From Bacillota bacterium (lineage in GTDB: Bacteria; Bacillota; UBA4882; UBA10575): a stretch of DNA of 38,624 nt. The translations under genes were made by a program, and so were the position numbers. This document shows positions 13,873-22,227 of this stretch, one piece after another. A model generated the notes under the pieces. The model worked only from the letters and a program-made list of their open reading frames with translations. It did not search any database and had not been told where the DNA came from. The stretch is taken from positions 1 to 38,624 of the forward strand of contig JAAYHY010000025.1 in assembly GCA_012735135.1 (NCBI GenBank), read 5' to 3'. Each line of letters begins with the position of its first letter. Position 1 is the first letter of the stretch.

Positions 13873-16533
13873 ATGATTAAACATATTCCCAACGGGTTAA
13901 ACGATCCATTTCAGCATTTCTCCTACGAACTGGTTCCCAGAAAACCAAAGGAAGATGAGTTCATAATTGTGCGGGCGGAAATTACCCCTTATGCCCAAGC
14001 GGAGCAAGCTTTTGTCAGGTGGAAGCTGAATGGGCATGATCAAACTCTGGTCGCCGGGCGGCGGGTTACCGATTACTTGAAGAATAATGAATATGTCGAA
14101 TTCGAACTGGGGAGGTTTAAAGCGCAGGACTGGATTCAATACCGGATTGAAGTGGAGTCGCAAGGGAAAAATTACGCCTCGCCGTGGCATATGCTCGTGG
14201 TGGGCAAGACCTTCACCTTAGGGGAAGTAAAGACCGTTGCCTTTCGGGAAAACGTTGCCGTGGTCGAGTTTTTGGAAGTTGGGCAAAGCCAACCGGCGCT
14301 CTATTTTTCCTTTGCCGGTGGGACCCTTAAGATCATTAATTCCTTAACACCGTTGGAATTGCCCTGTGCTGAAAAGACCTCCTGGCAAGCGCTTAATGAC
14401 GACCACTATGTTTATCAAAACGACCTGACCGGTTACCGGGTGGAGATCTGTAAACAACCTTTCCGGTATCTAGTTAAAGATGCTACCGGTTCGGTAGTTT
14501 TAGAGTCTTACGGCGGAGCTTTGCCCTACTGGGAATGGGCCGATGATTTTGCCGGACAAAAAGAGTATACCTTACGTTTCAAATCTACAGCCCGGAATTA
14601 CTATGGCTTTGGCGAAAGGTACGACCGGCTTAACCAGAAAGGGACCGTTCGCAAAACATGCGTTTATAACCCCTATCTGAACCAAACGGAAGAGACCTAT
14701 ATCCCGGTCCCCTTTTTCCTCACGGAAAAGGGTTATGGCCTGTTTCTAAATACAGCCCAGTATACAAGCTTTGATCTCGGCGGTCAACTCGATGATTTGC
14801 TGGAAATTCAAGGGAAGACCAATAGGAAGCAGGATTATCTGGAGATCAATTTATTTTTTGGCGAGCCGAAGCAGATCTTGAAAGAGTTTCTAGAGATCAC
14901 GGGCACGCCGGCTCTTCCGCCCAAATGGTCTTTCGGGCCGTGGCTCTCCAGTAACAGCTGGAATACTCAGCGGGAAGTGATCGAACAAGTAGAGAAATTG
15001 AAAGCACTGGCGATCCCGGCCACCGTTTTAGTGGTCGAGGCCTGGAGTGACGAAGCCACCTTCTATCTTATTAATGACGCCCAGTATGATTTGAAACCGG
15101 GTGTCGAGGCCTTCTCCTATGCGGAGTTACGCTTTAGTCCGGACAGTAAATGGCCGGATTTTAAAGGGATGATTGATTATATTCATGCCAATAATTTAAA
15201 ATTTATCCTCTGGCAGATTCCCGTCTTGAAATACATGGGAAATGAAGAAAATGCCCAGCATGAACGGGACATCGAATATGCCATTAGCCAAGGGTATTGT
15301 GTGAAGAATAAGGACGGAACCCCCTACCGGATTACGGATGGATGGTTTGGCCAAAGTTTACTGCTGGATTTCACTAATCCGGAGGCACGGGCGTGGTGGT
15401 TTAACAAGCGAAAGTATCTACTTGAAGATTTAAAGGTTGATGGATTTAAGACGGACGGCGGGGAGTTTATCTTTGACGATCAACTCCAGTTTTCCGACGG
15501 CTCGGCCGGAGATGAGATGCGTAACTTATATCCGGTGAAATATATCGAGGCCTATCACGAGTTCGCCGGGAAAGACCGGATTACTTTTAGCCGGGCCGGG
15601 TTTACGGGAGGGCAGAAATATCCCCTTTATTGGGGAGGAGACCAGACCTCTTCCTTCCGGACTTTAAAAAGCCTGCTCATTGCGGGATTATCCCTGAATA
15701 TCTCCGGCAACCCCTTCTGGGGTTGGGATCTGGCCGGTTTCTCCGGGGATATTCCCACCCCCGAACTTTATATTCGCTCGGTGGAAATGGCGACCTTCTG
15801 TCCAGTGATGCAGTTTCATTCGGAAAGCAGGGGTGCGGAAAATTGGGACCGTAGTCCGTGGAATATGCAGGCGCGGACCGGAGACGAACGGATTATCGAT
15901 CTTTTCCGGTTTTACGCCAATCTCCGGATGAACCTCCTTCCTTATATCTATAATGAGGCCATTTATATCAGCGCCCACGGGGAACCGCTGATGCGTCCGT
16001 TGGTCTACGATTATCCCGACGATCCGCGGGTGTATAACATTGAAGATCAGTATCTTTTTGGCCGCAATCTGCTGATCGCCCCGGTGGTCGTGGAAGGGGC
16101 CAGGCAACGGAAGATTTATCTACCACGGGGAAAGTGGACCGACTTCTGGACGGGGACGGTTTATCCGGGAGAAAGCTATATTAATTACCGGTGCGACCTC
16201 GGGAAAATTCCCGTTTTGCTCAAAGATCAGTCGGTGCTTCCCCTCAATCTCGGCGCCGATTTTCAACTGGGCGGCCCTATTGGTAACCGGGTTGATCGCT
16301 ACGAAAATCTCTGTTTTTTGTTAACCGGAGAGAAGACCGAACGGTACCGGTTCGCCGATGATTTGGAAAATGAAATATTTATTGCCGCTGAAGGGGGAAC
16401 CGTTGAGCTAAAAGCTTCCGGTAATCTAACTTGCGTATACCTCCTTGCCAGGCAACAACTGGCTGCGCCGGCGGACCTCATCGGGAAACTTCCGGGGAGA
16501 GATGATCTTCTCCTCTATAAATGGAAGCTGTAG
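13873..16533 (+). CDS. GH31 family alpha-glucosidase/alpha-xylosidase-like hydrolase
   Basis: Retaining exo-glycosidase of 886 residues, cytoplasmic (no signal peptide). Residues 1-110 form an extra beta-rich region that may be a carbohydrate-binding or starch-type module. A galactose-mutarotase-like N-domain follows, with YYGFGERYDRLNQKG near 248. The catalytic barrel carries nucleophile Asp528 in GFKTDGGE and acid/base Asp590 in YWGGDQTSS. C-terminal beta domains follow, with YLFGRNLLIAPVV near 725. ATG 13873 is the furthest upstream in-frame start. It probably completes hydrolysis of oligosaccharides brought in by the upstream importer. Whether it removes glucose or xylose cannot be told from sequence. 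Confidence 0.88.
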   Translation: MIKHIPNGLNDPFQHFSYELVPRKPKEDEFIIVRAEITPYAQAEQAFVRWKLNGHDQTLVAGRRVTDYLKNNEYVEFELGRFKAQDWIQYRIEVESQGKNYASPWHMLVVGKTFTLGEVKTVAFRENVAVVEFLEVGQSQPALYFSFAGGTLKIINSLTPLELPCAEKTSWQALNDDHYVYQNDLTGYRVEICKQPFRYLVKDATGSVVLESYGGALPYWEWADDFAGQKEYTLRFKSTARNYYGFGERYDRLNQKGTVRKTCVYNPYLNQTEETYIPVPFFLTEKGYGLFLNTAQYTSFDLGGQLDDLLEIQGKTNRKQDYLEINLFFGEPKQILKEFLEITGTPALPPKWSFGPWLSSNSWNTQREVIEQVEKLKALAIPATVLVVEAWSDEATFYLINDAQYDLKPGVEAFSYAELRFSPDSKWPDFKGMIDYIHANNLKFILWQIPVLKYMGNEENAQHERDIEYAISQGYCVKNKDGTPYRITDGWFGQSLLLDFTNPEARAWWFNKRKYLLEDLKVDGFKTDGGEFIFDDQLQFSDGSAGDEMRNLYPVKYIEAYHEFAGKDRITFSRAGFTGGQKYPLYWGGDQTSSFRTLKSLLIAGLSLNISGNPFWGWDLAGFSGDIPTPELYIRSVEMATFCPVMQFHSESRGAENWDRSPWNMQARTGDERIIDLFRFYANLRMNLLPYIYNEAIYISAHGEPLMRPLVYDYPDDPRVYNIEDQYLFGRNLLIAPVVVEGARQRKIYLPRGKWTDFWTGTVYPGESYINYRCDLGKIPVLLKDQSVLPLNLGADFQLGGPIGNRVDRYENLCFLLTGEKTERYRFADDLENEIFIAAEGGTVELKASGNLTCVYLLARQQLAAPADLIGKLPGRDDLLLYKWKL

Positions 16534-16577
16534 ATCATCTTTAAGCCGGCACTGGATTGAAAGTTATGGCGATTTGG

Positions 16578-16611
16578 AGCAGCCCCGGTCCAACATGGGA
16601 TTGGGGCTGCT
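16578..16611 (+). terminator. Hairpin ending the alpha-glucoside operon
   Basis: A nine-bp stem, AGCAGCCCC (16578-16586) with GGGGCTGCT (16603-16611). Only a weak TAAAATTAT follows, so termination may be partial. Confidence 0.55.
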
Positions 16612-16642
16612 TAAAATTATCCGGTAAAAAAGTATTTATCTA

Positions 16643-16722
16643 CGCCACCTACCGCTAGCTTGTGCCAAGTGATGAAAAGGCAAAGCCGGATTGAGTCGAC
16701 AGGCAGTGAAGGCATTTTCTCA
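16643..16722 (+). repeat. Structured intergenic element, copy B (diverged)
   Basis: GCCACC...CCGC is followed by GTGATGAAAAGGCAAAGCCGG and TTGAGTCGA. AGCTT near 16657 can pair with AAAGC at 16682-16686, and GAAGGC near the end matches copy A. It lies upstream of the nucleotidyltransferase gene. Confidence 0.4.
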
Positions 16723-16751
16723 GTACTATCTATTGATTAAGGGGGATTATT

Positions 16752-17567
16752 ATGGAGGACATAAAGGGAAAAGAGAAGTTACTCCGGCGTTTGGAGGAAA
16801 TTAGTCAAGCCGCCCAAAAAACAGGTAAAGTCAGAGCGCTTCTTGGCTTTGGTTCGGTTGCCCAAGTCGAGCGGATGGATGCCTACTCGGACTTGGATTT
16901 TTTAGTAATTGCGAAAAAGGGGTATAAGTGGGAGCTAATTGAGGATCTTGGGTGGATGACTTCGATTGCGCCGGTGGGTTATTTTTATTTATTCACATCC
17001 GACGGTTACCGGTTATTTTTTAAGGATGGGATCTTTTGTGATTTTGGGATCGTGGAGGAAGAGGAAGCCAAAACAATCCCCCATGGTGAGGGTCGTGTAA
17101 TCTGGTGTGAAGATGATTTTGACCAATGGATATGCCGTTCTACCGCTCAAGGTAACGGTGGAGAAATTGACCTGGAGCGGGCAGTAGGGGAAACGCTCAC
17201 CAATCTTTATATAGGACTTTGCCGCTTTGCCCGGGGCGAAAAACTGGCGGCGGCTAGATGTATCCAGAATTTGGCCCTTGATCATTTGCTGGCTTGTTCC
17301 CATTTGATCAACAAAGAAACTGTTTATTACAAGGATCCTTTTCAAAATGAGCGGCGTTATGAAAAGCGTTTCCCCAGCCTGGCCCGATCCTTGCCAAAGA
17401 TGATCCAAGGGTATGAAAAATCCCCCGAATCCGCGCTGGCAATTTTAGAGTTTATGGAATCGACTTTTGAGATTAACCCTTACATGAAGGAGTTAATTAA
17501 AAATTTGGCCAATGACTTAATCCACAAGCGATCGGGTTCAATTGTCAATCACCCGTTTATGGCATGA
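16752..17567 (+). CDS. Nucleotidyltransferase-fold protein (antibiotic-NTase-like), unknown substrate
   Basis: 271-residue cytoplasmic protein. The pol-beta-type nucleotidyltransferase signature is present: GFGSVAQ near residues 33-39, then YSDLDFLV near 45-52 with the two catalytic aspartates. A further acidic strand FCDFGIV near 96 could supply the third. The rest (about 140-250) is helical, as in minimal-antibiotic-type transferases such as lincosamide or aminoglycoside adenylyltransferases. An SD (AAGGGGGA) precedes ATG 16752. It is a single-gene unit, convergent with the MBL gene. Resistance activity is possible, but the substrate cannot be assigned from these motifs. Confidence 0.7.
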   Translation: MEDIKGKEKLLRRLEEISQAAQKTGKVRALLGFGSVAQVERMDAYSDLDFLVIAKKGYKWELIEDLGWMTSIAPVGYFYLFTSDGYRLFFKDGIFCDFGIVEEEEAKTIPHGEGRVIWCEDDFDQWICRSTAQGNGGEIDLERAVGETLTNLYIGLCRFARGEKLAAARCIQNLALDHLLACSHLINKETVYYKDPFQNERRYEKRFPSLARSLPKMIQGYEKSPESALAILEFMESTFEINPYMKELIKNLANDLIHKRSGSIVNHPFMA

Positions 17568-17585
17568 ACAATCAGGCGATAACCG

Positions 17586-18434
17586 TCAATCCAATTCAAC
17601 GACCAAGCCCACCCCCGCTTCTTTACTGGGCGTGGCGTTCCATAAGGCAAGTTTGCAATGGAGATCCGTATCATGGCAGATATAGAAGTTCTTAATTTTT
17701 TGCTTTTTTATATATTCACAGGTCTGATCGACCTGGGACTGGGATACTTCATTGATGCGCAGGTGAGAACCGCCAAGATAGGTATGGATTCTTTTCGCGC
17801 CGGTAAGTAATTTGGCATTCTCCATAATGTTGCAGATGCCATAATGGGCACATCCGGCAATGATGCTCACTTCTTCGCCGTTTTTATGCCGGTAGGCGAA
17901 TTGCGTATCCTCATCCACATAGTCATCCACATATTTCCCGTTGCGCAATATTTTTGGGGCTTGGGGGACCTGGCGTTCAAAGTTGTTGAGGGGTTTAATG
18001 ATCCCCATATAACAGAGGTTGGGGGTCAGCCATAAAGGGTCGGGAGAAAATTTAACCTTAAAGTGTTCTTCCATAATCTCCCGGCTGACATCTAAGCCGG
18101 AAGGACCGTTTTTTGTAAAATTATATCTCTTCAAAAAGATATCCTCATGGGTCAGCAGCATGATTGGCTTTCTGGCCATGGCCTTTTCTTTGTAATACTT
18201 GATCAGATATTTGAGGCCGCCGAAATGGTCTTTATGGCCATGGGAGAGCACAATGTAGTCGGCTAACCGGAGATCGATGCCCAAAGCTTCCGCATTACGG
18301 ATGAACTTATCAGAAAAACCGAAATCATATAGGATCTTGATATCCTCGTCTTCAATCCAAGCGGAAAAACCATGTTCGGCATTTAAATAAGTGCAATATA
18401 GGCTATTGTTTTCCAATAAGATTGTAACTTTCAA
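17586..18434 (-). CDS. MBL-fold metallo-hydrolase, RFA-P/dihydropterin synthase-like group
   Basis: Metallo-beta-lactamase-fold protein of 282 residues. The metal motif LSHGHKDHFGGL gives His65, His67, Asp69 and His70. GCAHYGICN near 195 and GGSHL near 225 supply further ligands. The layout matches the group annotated as 7,8-dihydropterin-6-methyl-4-(ribofuranosyl)aminobenzene 5'-phosphate synthase, whose true bacterial functions are mostly unknown. It is too short and different to be the UlaG lactonase of ascorbate pathways. The start is TTG at 18434 with a strong SD (GGGAGAGAGG) on the minus strand. A TATAAT lies upstream on that strand, without a good -35. Confidence 0.82.
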   Translation of the reverse strand: MKVTILLENNSLYCTYLNAEHGFSAWIEDEDIKILYDFGFSDKFIRNAEALGIDLRLADYIVLSHGHKDHFGGLKYLIKYYKEKAMARKPIMLLTHEDIFLKRYNFTKNGPSGLDVSREIMEEHFKVKFSPDPLWLTPNLCYMGIIKPLNNFERQVPQAPKILRNGKYVDDYVDEDTQFAYRHKNGEEVSIIAGCAHYGICNIMENAKLLTGAKRIHTYLGGSHLRINEVSQSQVDQTCEYIKKQKIKNFYICHDTDLHCKLALWNATPSKEAGVGLVVELD

Positions 18435-18524
18435 GATTCCTCTCTCCCTTTTTTATATTGGATTATATTAGGGGTAAAAAACGGGTAACTCGATGTTCGC
18501 TCCAATTTGAACCTAACTGTTGTT

Positions 18525-18692
18525 GTTCACGGGCTTGCCTTAATAATCCTGGCGTGTTTTGCTTGTTTTGTGTGGTTTGCATGTTTTGGTTCAAGCCGGT
18601 GTGAACAGACAAATATAGCACCGCCGGGACCGGTCGCTTGCCTGCTTTGCTCTTCATATTCAGGGCAGATGACGACCGGCCCGGCTTTTTTT
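18525..18692 (+). ncRNA. Candidate small RNA ending in an orphan terminator
   Basis: GTTCAC plus GGCTTG (18525-18537) can pair with CAAGCC plus GTGAAC (18592-18606) around a G/T-rich interior. The terminator hairpin follows at once. No plus-strand gene lies upstream to need it, since the neighbour reads leftward. A clear promoter was not found, so this remains a candidate. Confidence 0.35.
18623..18692 (+). terminator. Very strong orphan intrinsic terminator
   Basis: A 13-bp G/C-rich stem with one bulged A: GCCGGG-A-CCGGTCG (18623-18636) with CGACCGGCCCGGC (18673-18685). It is followed by seven Ts (18686-18692). The enclosed arm can form a second stem, TGCCTG with CAGGGCA. Confidence 0.8.
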
Positions 18693-18915
18693 ATTACCTT
18701 TGTGAAAGGATGGAACCGGTATCGGCCCCTTGGTTGCTGGTGTGTGCGGTTAAAAGAAAACCAATTATTTACTGAGCCGCCGATATCTTGCTCTATATTT
18801 AAGCCTACAAGATGCCGGACTCTTTGAAAAGAGTAAACCCTTGCGTCATTCCAACGCAAAAACTTAATGCCAATAACAATTACCAACAGTAATTTTCGCG
18901 ATGGGGGACGAAAGG

Positions 18916-18952
18916 AACTGAACTTTTCAGTTAACTAAGCCTCTGTTATAAT
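18916..18952 (+). promoter_or_regulatory. Promoter of the PTS operon with overlapping inverted repeat
   Basis: TTTTCA (18924-18929), 17 bases and a perfect TATAAT (18947-18952). AACTGAA (18916-18922), CTT, TTCAGTT (18926-18932) covers the -35 box, a fitting place for an activator such as the PRD protein encoded next. The leader to 19092 is about 130 bases and holds an imperfect palindrome around 18990-19030. Confidence 0.6.
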
Positions 18953-19091
18953 AAGCGTAAATCCCGGGATTAAAAATAAGTTACAGAATGGTATAGACCA
19001 GGTGAAATCTTCCGGTTTCGGATCTATCCCTTCGAACTAAGCGGTGTCTGGTTGAGGATGGAACACTCTTACTTCAAAGGAGAATCCAACC

Positions 19092-21200
19092 ATGTTTATT
19101 AATAATCGGCAGATGAAAATCTTGGCCAGGTTAAGTGAAGAACGCCAATCCGTTCAGCTTCAACAGTTGGCGGTCGAGTTGGGGGTAAGTATCAGGACGA
19201 TCCAGAATGACTTAAACCGGATCGACTATTATCTCCGCCTTCATCAACTGGCGCCGCTTAAACGTAATCCCCGTGGCTATGTCGGGCTTGAGGATGTTGA
19301 TGGGGAAACAAAGGCCTTTTTAGAATCCCTGTATGAGCTTGAGGCGAAAGATCTGGTTCTAACCCCGGAGGAGCGGATTCAGGTTATTTATCTCCTGCTT
19401 TTCCAGAAAGGTAGCTATCAACGGATCACGACCCTGGCTGAACGGCTGGGCGTTAGTAAAGGAACATTATTGAACGATCTGAACCAGTTGCGTCAACAGC
19501 TTCAAGCTTGGCCCGTAAAGATCGCTTCGGCCCGGGATGGCGTGAAATTAACCGGTGATGAGTATGCCCTTCGGGAATATGCCCTTAACCGGTATATGGA
19601 AGAGGCTGATGAATCCAGTATTTATCATGTTTCTGATTATTACCGCGCCAGTATTTGGGTTAGTTACCGTCTCTCTGAAGTCCGCAGTTTTGAGGAGACG
19701 CAAGTCATCTATGAGCTGATGCGCCAGACGGAGAAGAACTTGGGACGAAAATTCACGGCCAATTCCTTTTTAGCGACGATAACCTGGCTTGAATTGGCGA
19801 TTGAACGGATCAGGCATGACAATATCCTCGGAATTGAACGGGAGAAACTGGAAGGAATCTTCGAATCAGTGGAGTTCAAGGCTGCCTGTAAATTGCTCTG
19901 GGGCCTCTCCGCAACCTTGAGGATGAGGTTTCCCATGGAAGAAATTGGTCATTTTGCGGTTCGCCTGATGGCCTGTAACGATGCCAGTAGGAATTACCCG
20001 GTTTATGTGGAGAATTTTGCCGAATTGCAAGTAGAAATCTGTAAATTAATCCATCAAATCGGGTGCGACCTGCAGACTGATTTTTCGGAAATTTCATCCC
20101 TCTACAATGACTTGGTCTATTTGATTCGTCCCCTTGTTTACCGCGTGAAAAATGGGATCAAGATTAAGAATTCTCTACTTCCCCAGATCCGTAGTCACTA
20201 TCCATTGCTCTTCAATGCTGTGCGGAGGAATATCAAAGGGATCGAAAACCTGATTGGGGCTCCCTTGTCCGAGGATGAAGTGGGTTATATTACGATTCAT
20301 TTTGCCTCCATTATCGAGCCCCGGCGGCAGGTTCAGAGCAAAAGGCCGAATGTGCTTCTGGTTTGTGATTCGGGGATTGGAACCAGCAATTTACTGAAGG
20401 CGCGGATTACCTCCATGTATGAGGTAAATGTGGTCGATATTGTCACTTATGATCAGTTGGAGAAGGCCCTTGCCGATCACGCGGTGGATTACATTCTCTC
20501 CACCGCGCAGATCAGTCACGACCGGGTTCCTGTCCTTAAAGTCAGCCCTTTAATTAGTGAGCAGGATAAGGCATTACTGAACCTTCATTTCCAGCCTAAA
20601 TATCCCCGGCAGTTGGATATCGGCCAGTTAATGGGTATTTTAGAGCGTAATTGTGTGATTCGGGACAAAGCCCGGCTGATTAAAGAATTAAGTGAAGTTT
20701 ATCCCCTGTTTGCTGAAGAAAAATACCAAAAGGAAGATGTGAAAATGCTCAAAGATGTGATCGACCGAAAAATGATTGAACTGGATTTTCTTGCACATGA
20801 CTGGGAAGAAGCAGTGCGGCGGGCCGGATTGTTGTTGAAGCAAGGAGATTGCGTGGAAGACCAATATATTGAAAGCATGGTCCGGGTGGTAAAGTCCATG
20901 GGCGCCTATATTGTAATTGGGAAAGGAATTGCCTTGCCCCATTCCCGGAGTACGGAAGGGGCGAAGAAGATCGGCATTAGTTTTTTGAGGTTAGCCCAAC
21001 CGGTCTGCTTTGGCCATCCGGAGAATGATCCGGTCGACCTGTTGTTTGGCCTTTCCTCGGTGGACAATAAATCGCACATGCATGCCTTGCGGGATCTGAC
21101 TAAAGTCCTTTCGGATGAGGATAAGGTGAAAAAGTTACGGGAGATGGGTTCCAGTGAAGAAGTGCTCGACTTCTTAGCGAGGGAGGGGGATGGGAAATGA
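19092..21200 (+). CDS. PRD-domain PTS regulator (MtlR/BglG type) with fused EIIB- and EIIA-like domains
   Basis: Transcription regulator of 702 residues. Two N-terminal helix-turn-helix modules (about 5-60 and 100-160) are followed by two PRDs (about 175-285 and 290-400). An EIIB-like domain has VCDSGIGTSN with Cys425, and a C-terminal fructose/mannitol-type EIIA domain has GIALPHSR with His617. Phosphorylation of PRD, Cys and His sites couples sugar flux to gene activity in this family. The SD AAAGGAG precedes ATG 19092. The operon has no separate EIIA gene, so this domain may also donate phosphate to the transport EIIB. It overlaps the next gene by four bases. Confidence 0.92.
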   Translation: MFINNRQMKILARLSEERQSVQLQQLAVELGVSIRTIQNDLNRIDYYLRLHQLAPLKRNPRGYVGLEDVDGETKAFLESLYELEAKDLVLTPEERIQVIYLLLFQKGSYQRITTLAERLGVSKGTLLNDLNQLRQQLQAWPVKIASARDGVKLTGDEYALREYALNRYMEEADESSIYHVSDYYRASIWVSYRLSEVRSFEETQVIYELMRQTEKNLGRKFTANSFLATITWLELAIERIRHDNILGIEREKLEGIFESVEFKAACKLLWGLSATLRMRFPMEEIGHFAVRLMACNDASRNYPVYVENFAELQVEICKLIHQIGCDLQTDFSEISSLYNDLVYLIRPLVYRVKNGIKIKNSLLPQIRSHYPLLFNAVRRNIKGIENLIGAPLSEDEVGYITIHFASIIEPRRQVQSKRPNVLLVCDSGIGTSNLLKARITSMYEVNVVDIVTYDQLEKALADHAVDYILSTAQISHDRVPVLKVSPLISEQDKALLNLHFQPKYPRQLDIGQLMGILERNCVIRDKARLIKELSEVYPLFAEEKYQKEDVKMLKDVIDRKMIELDFLAHDWEEAVRRAGLLLKQGDCVEDQYIESMVRVVKSMGAYIVIGKGIALPHSRSTEGAKKIGISFLRLAQPVCFGHPENDPVDLLFGLSSVDNKSHMHALRDLTKVLSDEDKVKKLREMGSSEEVLDFLAREGDGK

Positions 21201-21805
21201 GCGACCTGACACTGGAGTTAATTAAAACCGCGCAAAAGTTGAAGGATAGGGGTTTGGTTTCGGAAGGGGTTAATAAAGGAAGCATCTCTTTACGCCTGGC
21301 TGAGGATAGGTTTTTGATTAGCCCCAGTAAGTTGGATTATGCCGAATTGACCCCAGAGAACGTAAACATCATGAAGCTGGATGGTAGTTTTGTGGTCCAA
21401 CCGTCGCCGGTTTCCCGGGATAGCTACTTTCATTTGGCGATCTATCAAAACTACCCCCATGTCCAAGCCATCATCCATACCCACTCCAAGTATGCCACGG
21501 CCCTCTGTCTGGCCAACCGGCCATTACCTTTTATTACGATGGGGATGAAGTTTCATTGTGGTGGCGCCTTGGAGATTGCGCCTTATGCCCCGCCCAACAG
21601 CGAAGAGTGTACCCGTTTGATCTTGGCCCATCTGAAGGATAAAAAAGCGGTTTTATTACAAAACCATGGTTTGGTATGTGTCGGTGAAAGTATGACCGCT
21701 TGTTACGAGACCGCTGAATTTATCGAGTCGCTAAGCGAAAGTTATCTGCACGCCTTGTTATTAGGCGAAGTCAAAGAGATTGATGGGGGAAGGGGGGGAT
21801 ATTGA
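21197..21805 (+). CDS. Class II aldolase/epimerase (AraD/FucA-like)
   Basis: Zinc-dependent enzyme of 202 residues acting on phosphorylated sugars. Metal ligands are His94 and His96 (IHTHS) and His157 (QNHG). The residue that is Glu in fuculose aldolase (E. coli FucA Glu73) is Asp75 here (SRDSYFHLAIY). Asp at this place is the feature of L-ribulose-5-phosphate 4-epimerase AraD (Asp76). This favours an epimerase-like role, but the protein is shorter than AraD. It overlaps the regulator by four bases and the EIIB gene by one base (TGATG), so it is firmly in the PTS operon. Confidence 0.85.
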   Translation: MSDLTLELIKTAQKLKDRGLVSEGVNKGSISLRLAEDRFLISPSKLDYAELTPENVNIMKLDGSFVVQPSPVSRDSYFHLAIYQNYPHVQAIIHTHSKYATALCLANRPLPFITMGMKFHCGGALEIAPYAPPNSEECTRLILAHLKDKKAVLLQNHGLVCVGESMTACYETAEFIESLSESYLHALLLGEVKEIDGGRGGY

Positions 21806-22098
21806 TGAAGTATAAAATTGGCGTTTGTTGTACATTCGGGGCTGGCAGCAGCATGATGCTGAAGATGAATCTTAGCAACGTCTTCACAAAGATGGGCCTG
21901 GAGGCCGATATTGAAGTTTATGACATCTCGGGCGTGTCGGGAGTGGAACTGGATGCTATCTATACCAGCGCGGCCTTGGCTCCCCAGGTGGCCTCCTCAG
22001 TACGGCAAATCCCCGTTATACCGGTGGTAAATTACTTCAACCTGGAAGAATTGGAGCAGTTAACGAAGGAATATTTACTGAAAGAAGGCGGGGAATAA
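21805..22098 (+). CDS. PTS EIIB subunit, ascorbate (UlaB/SgaB) type
   Basis: Cytoplasmic phosphocarrier of 97 residues. The N-terminal strand and P-loop MKYKIGVCCTFGAGSS gives the CxxGxGSS signature, with Cys9 the phosphorylated residue (Cys8 is adjacent). It receives phosphate from an EIIA and passes it to the sugar bound by EIIC. ATG 21805 overlaps the aldolase stop by one base and follows AAGGGGGGGA. An in-frame TTG at 21802 is only one codon upstream. The EIIC gene follows after 129 bases. Confidence 0.92.
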   Translation: MKYKIGVCCTFGAGSSMMLKMNLSNVFTKMGLEADIEVYDISGVSGVELDAIYTSAALAPQVASSVRQIPVIPVVNYFNLEELEQLTKEYLLKEGGE

Positions 22099-22103
22099 AG
22101 CGG

Positions 22104-22156
22104 ACCCGTTCAACCCCGGCCGGCTAATAGCGGGTAAAACCATTATTCAAACGGGT
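22104..22156 (+). other. Possible hairpin between the EIIB and EIIC genes
   Basis: ACCCGTT (22104-22110) can pair with AACGGGT (22150-22156), with a CCCG/CGGG stem inside. A GACGAG-rich stretch resembling the other intergenic elements follows at 22156-22185. It may adjust the EIIB:EIIC ratio. No T-run is present. Confidence 0.35.
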
Positions 22157-22227
22157 GACGAGTGACGAATATCCAGCGACGAGAGGTATTCTCTTTGTAG
22201 ATCCGATAAAGAAAGGAGATTAAGGCA

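Larger units (their letters stand above)
18435..19091. other. 656-base non-coding stretch with several hairpins
   Basis: No convincing gene: the open frames here lack ribosome binding sites, are Cys/Phe- or Gln/Arg-rich, and overlap one another. It contains a long-range stem (18525-18537 with 18592-18606), a very strong terminator (18623-18692), small hairpins ACTCTTT/AAGAGT near 18823-18837 and TTGCGT/ACGCAA near 18840-18858, and the promoter of the PTS regulator. A small RNA is possible. Confidence 0.5.

Noticed and set aside
16752-17567. Naming the nucleotidyltransferase a lincosamide resistance gene
   Set aside because: The catalytic fold is clear but the substrate part shows no signature I can name. 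Calling resistance would overstate the evidence.
17586-18434. MBL-fold protein as the UlaG lactonase of the neighbouring ascorbate-type PTS operon
   Set aside because: It is shorter than UlaG, on the opposite strand and separated by 656 bases. Its motifs match the dihydropterin/RFA-P synthase-like group instead.
18527-18886. 119-residue minus-strand frame (and 106-residue plus-strand frame from 18507) in the non-coding stretch
   Set aside because: No ribosome binding site, no recognisable family, odd composition, and both cross the strong terminator hairpin.
22156-22185. GACGAG-rich stretch as a CRISPR-like or tandem repeat
   Set aside because: Only irregular short similarities (GTGACGAGTGACGAA, GCGACGAG), with no constant unit or spacer length. 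No CRISPR array exists in the window.
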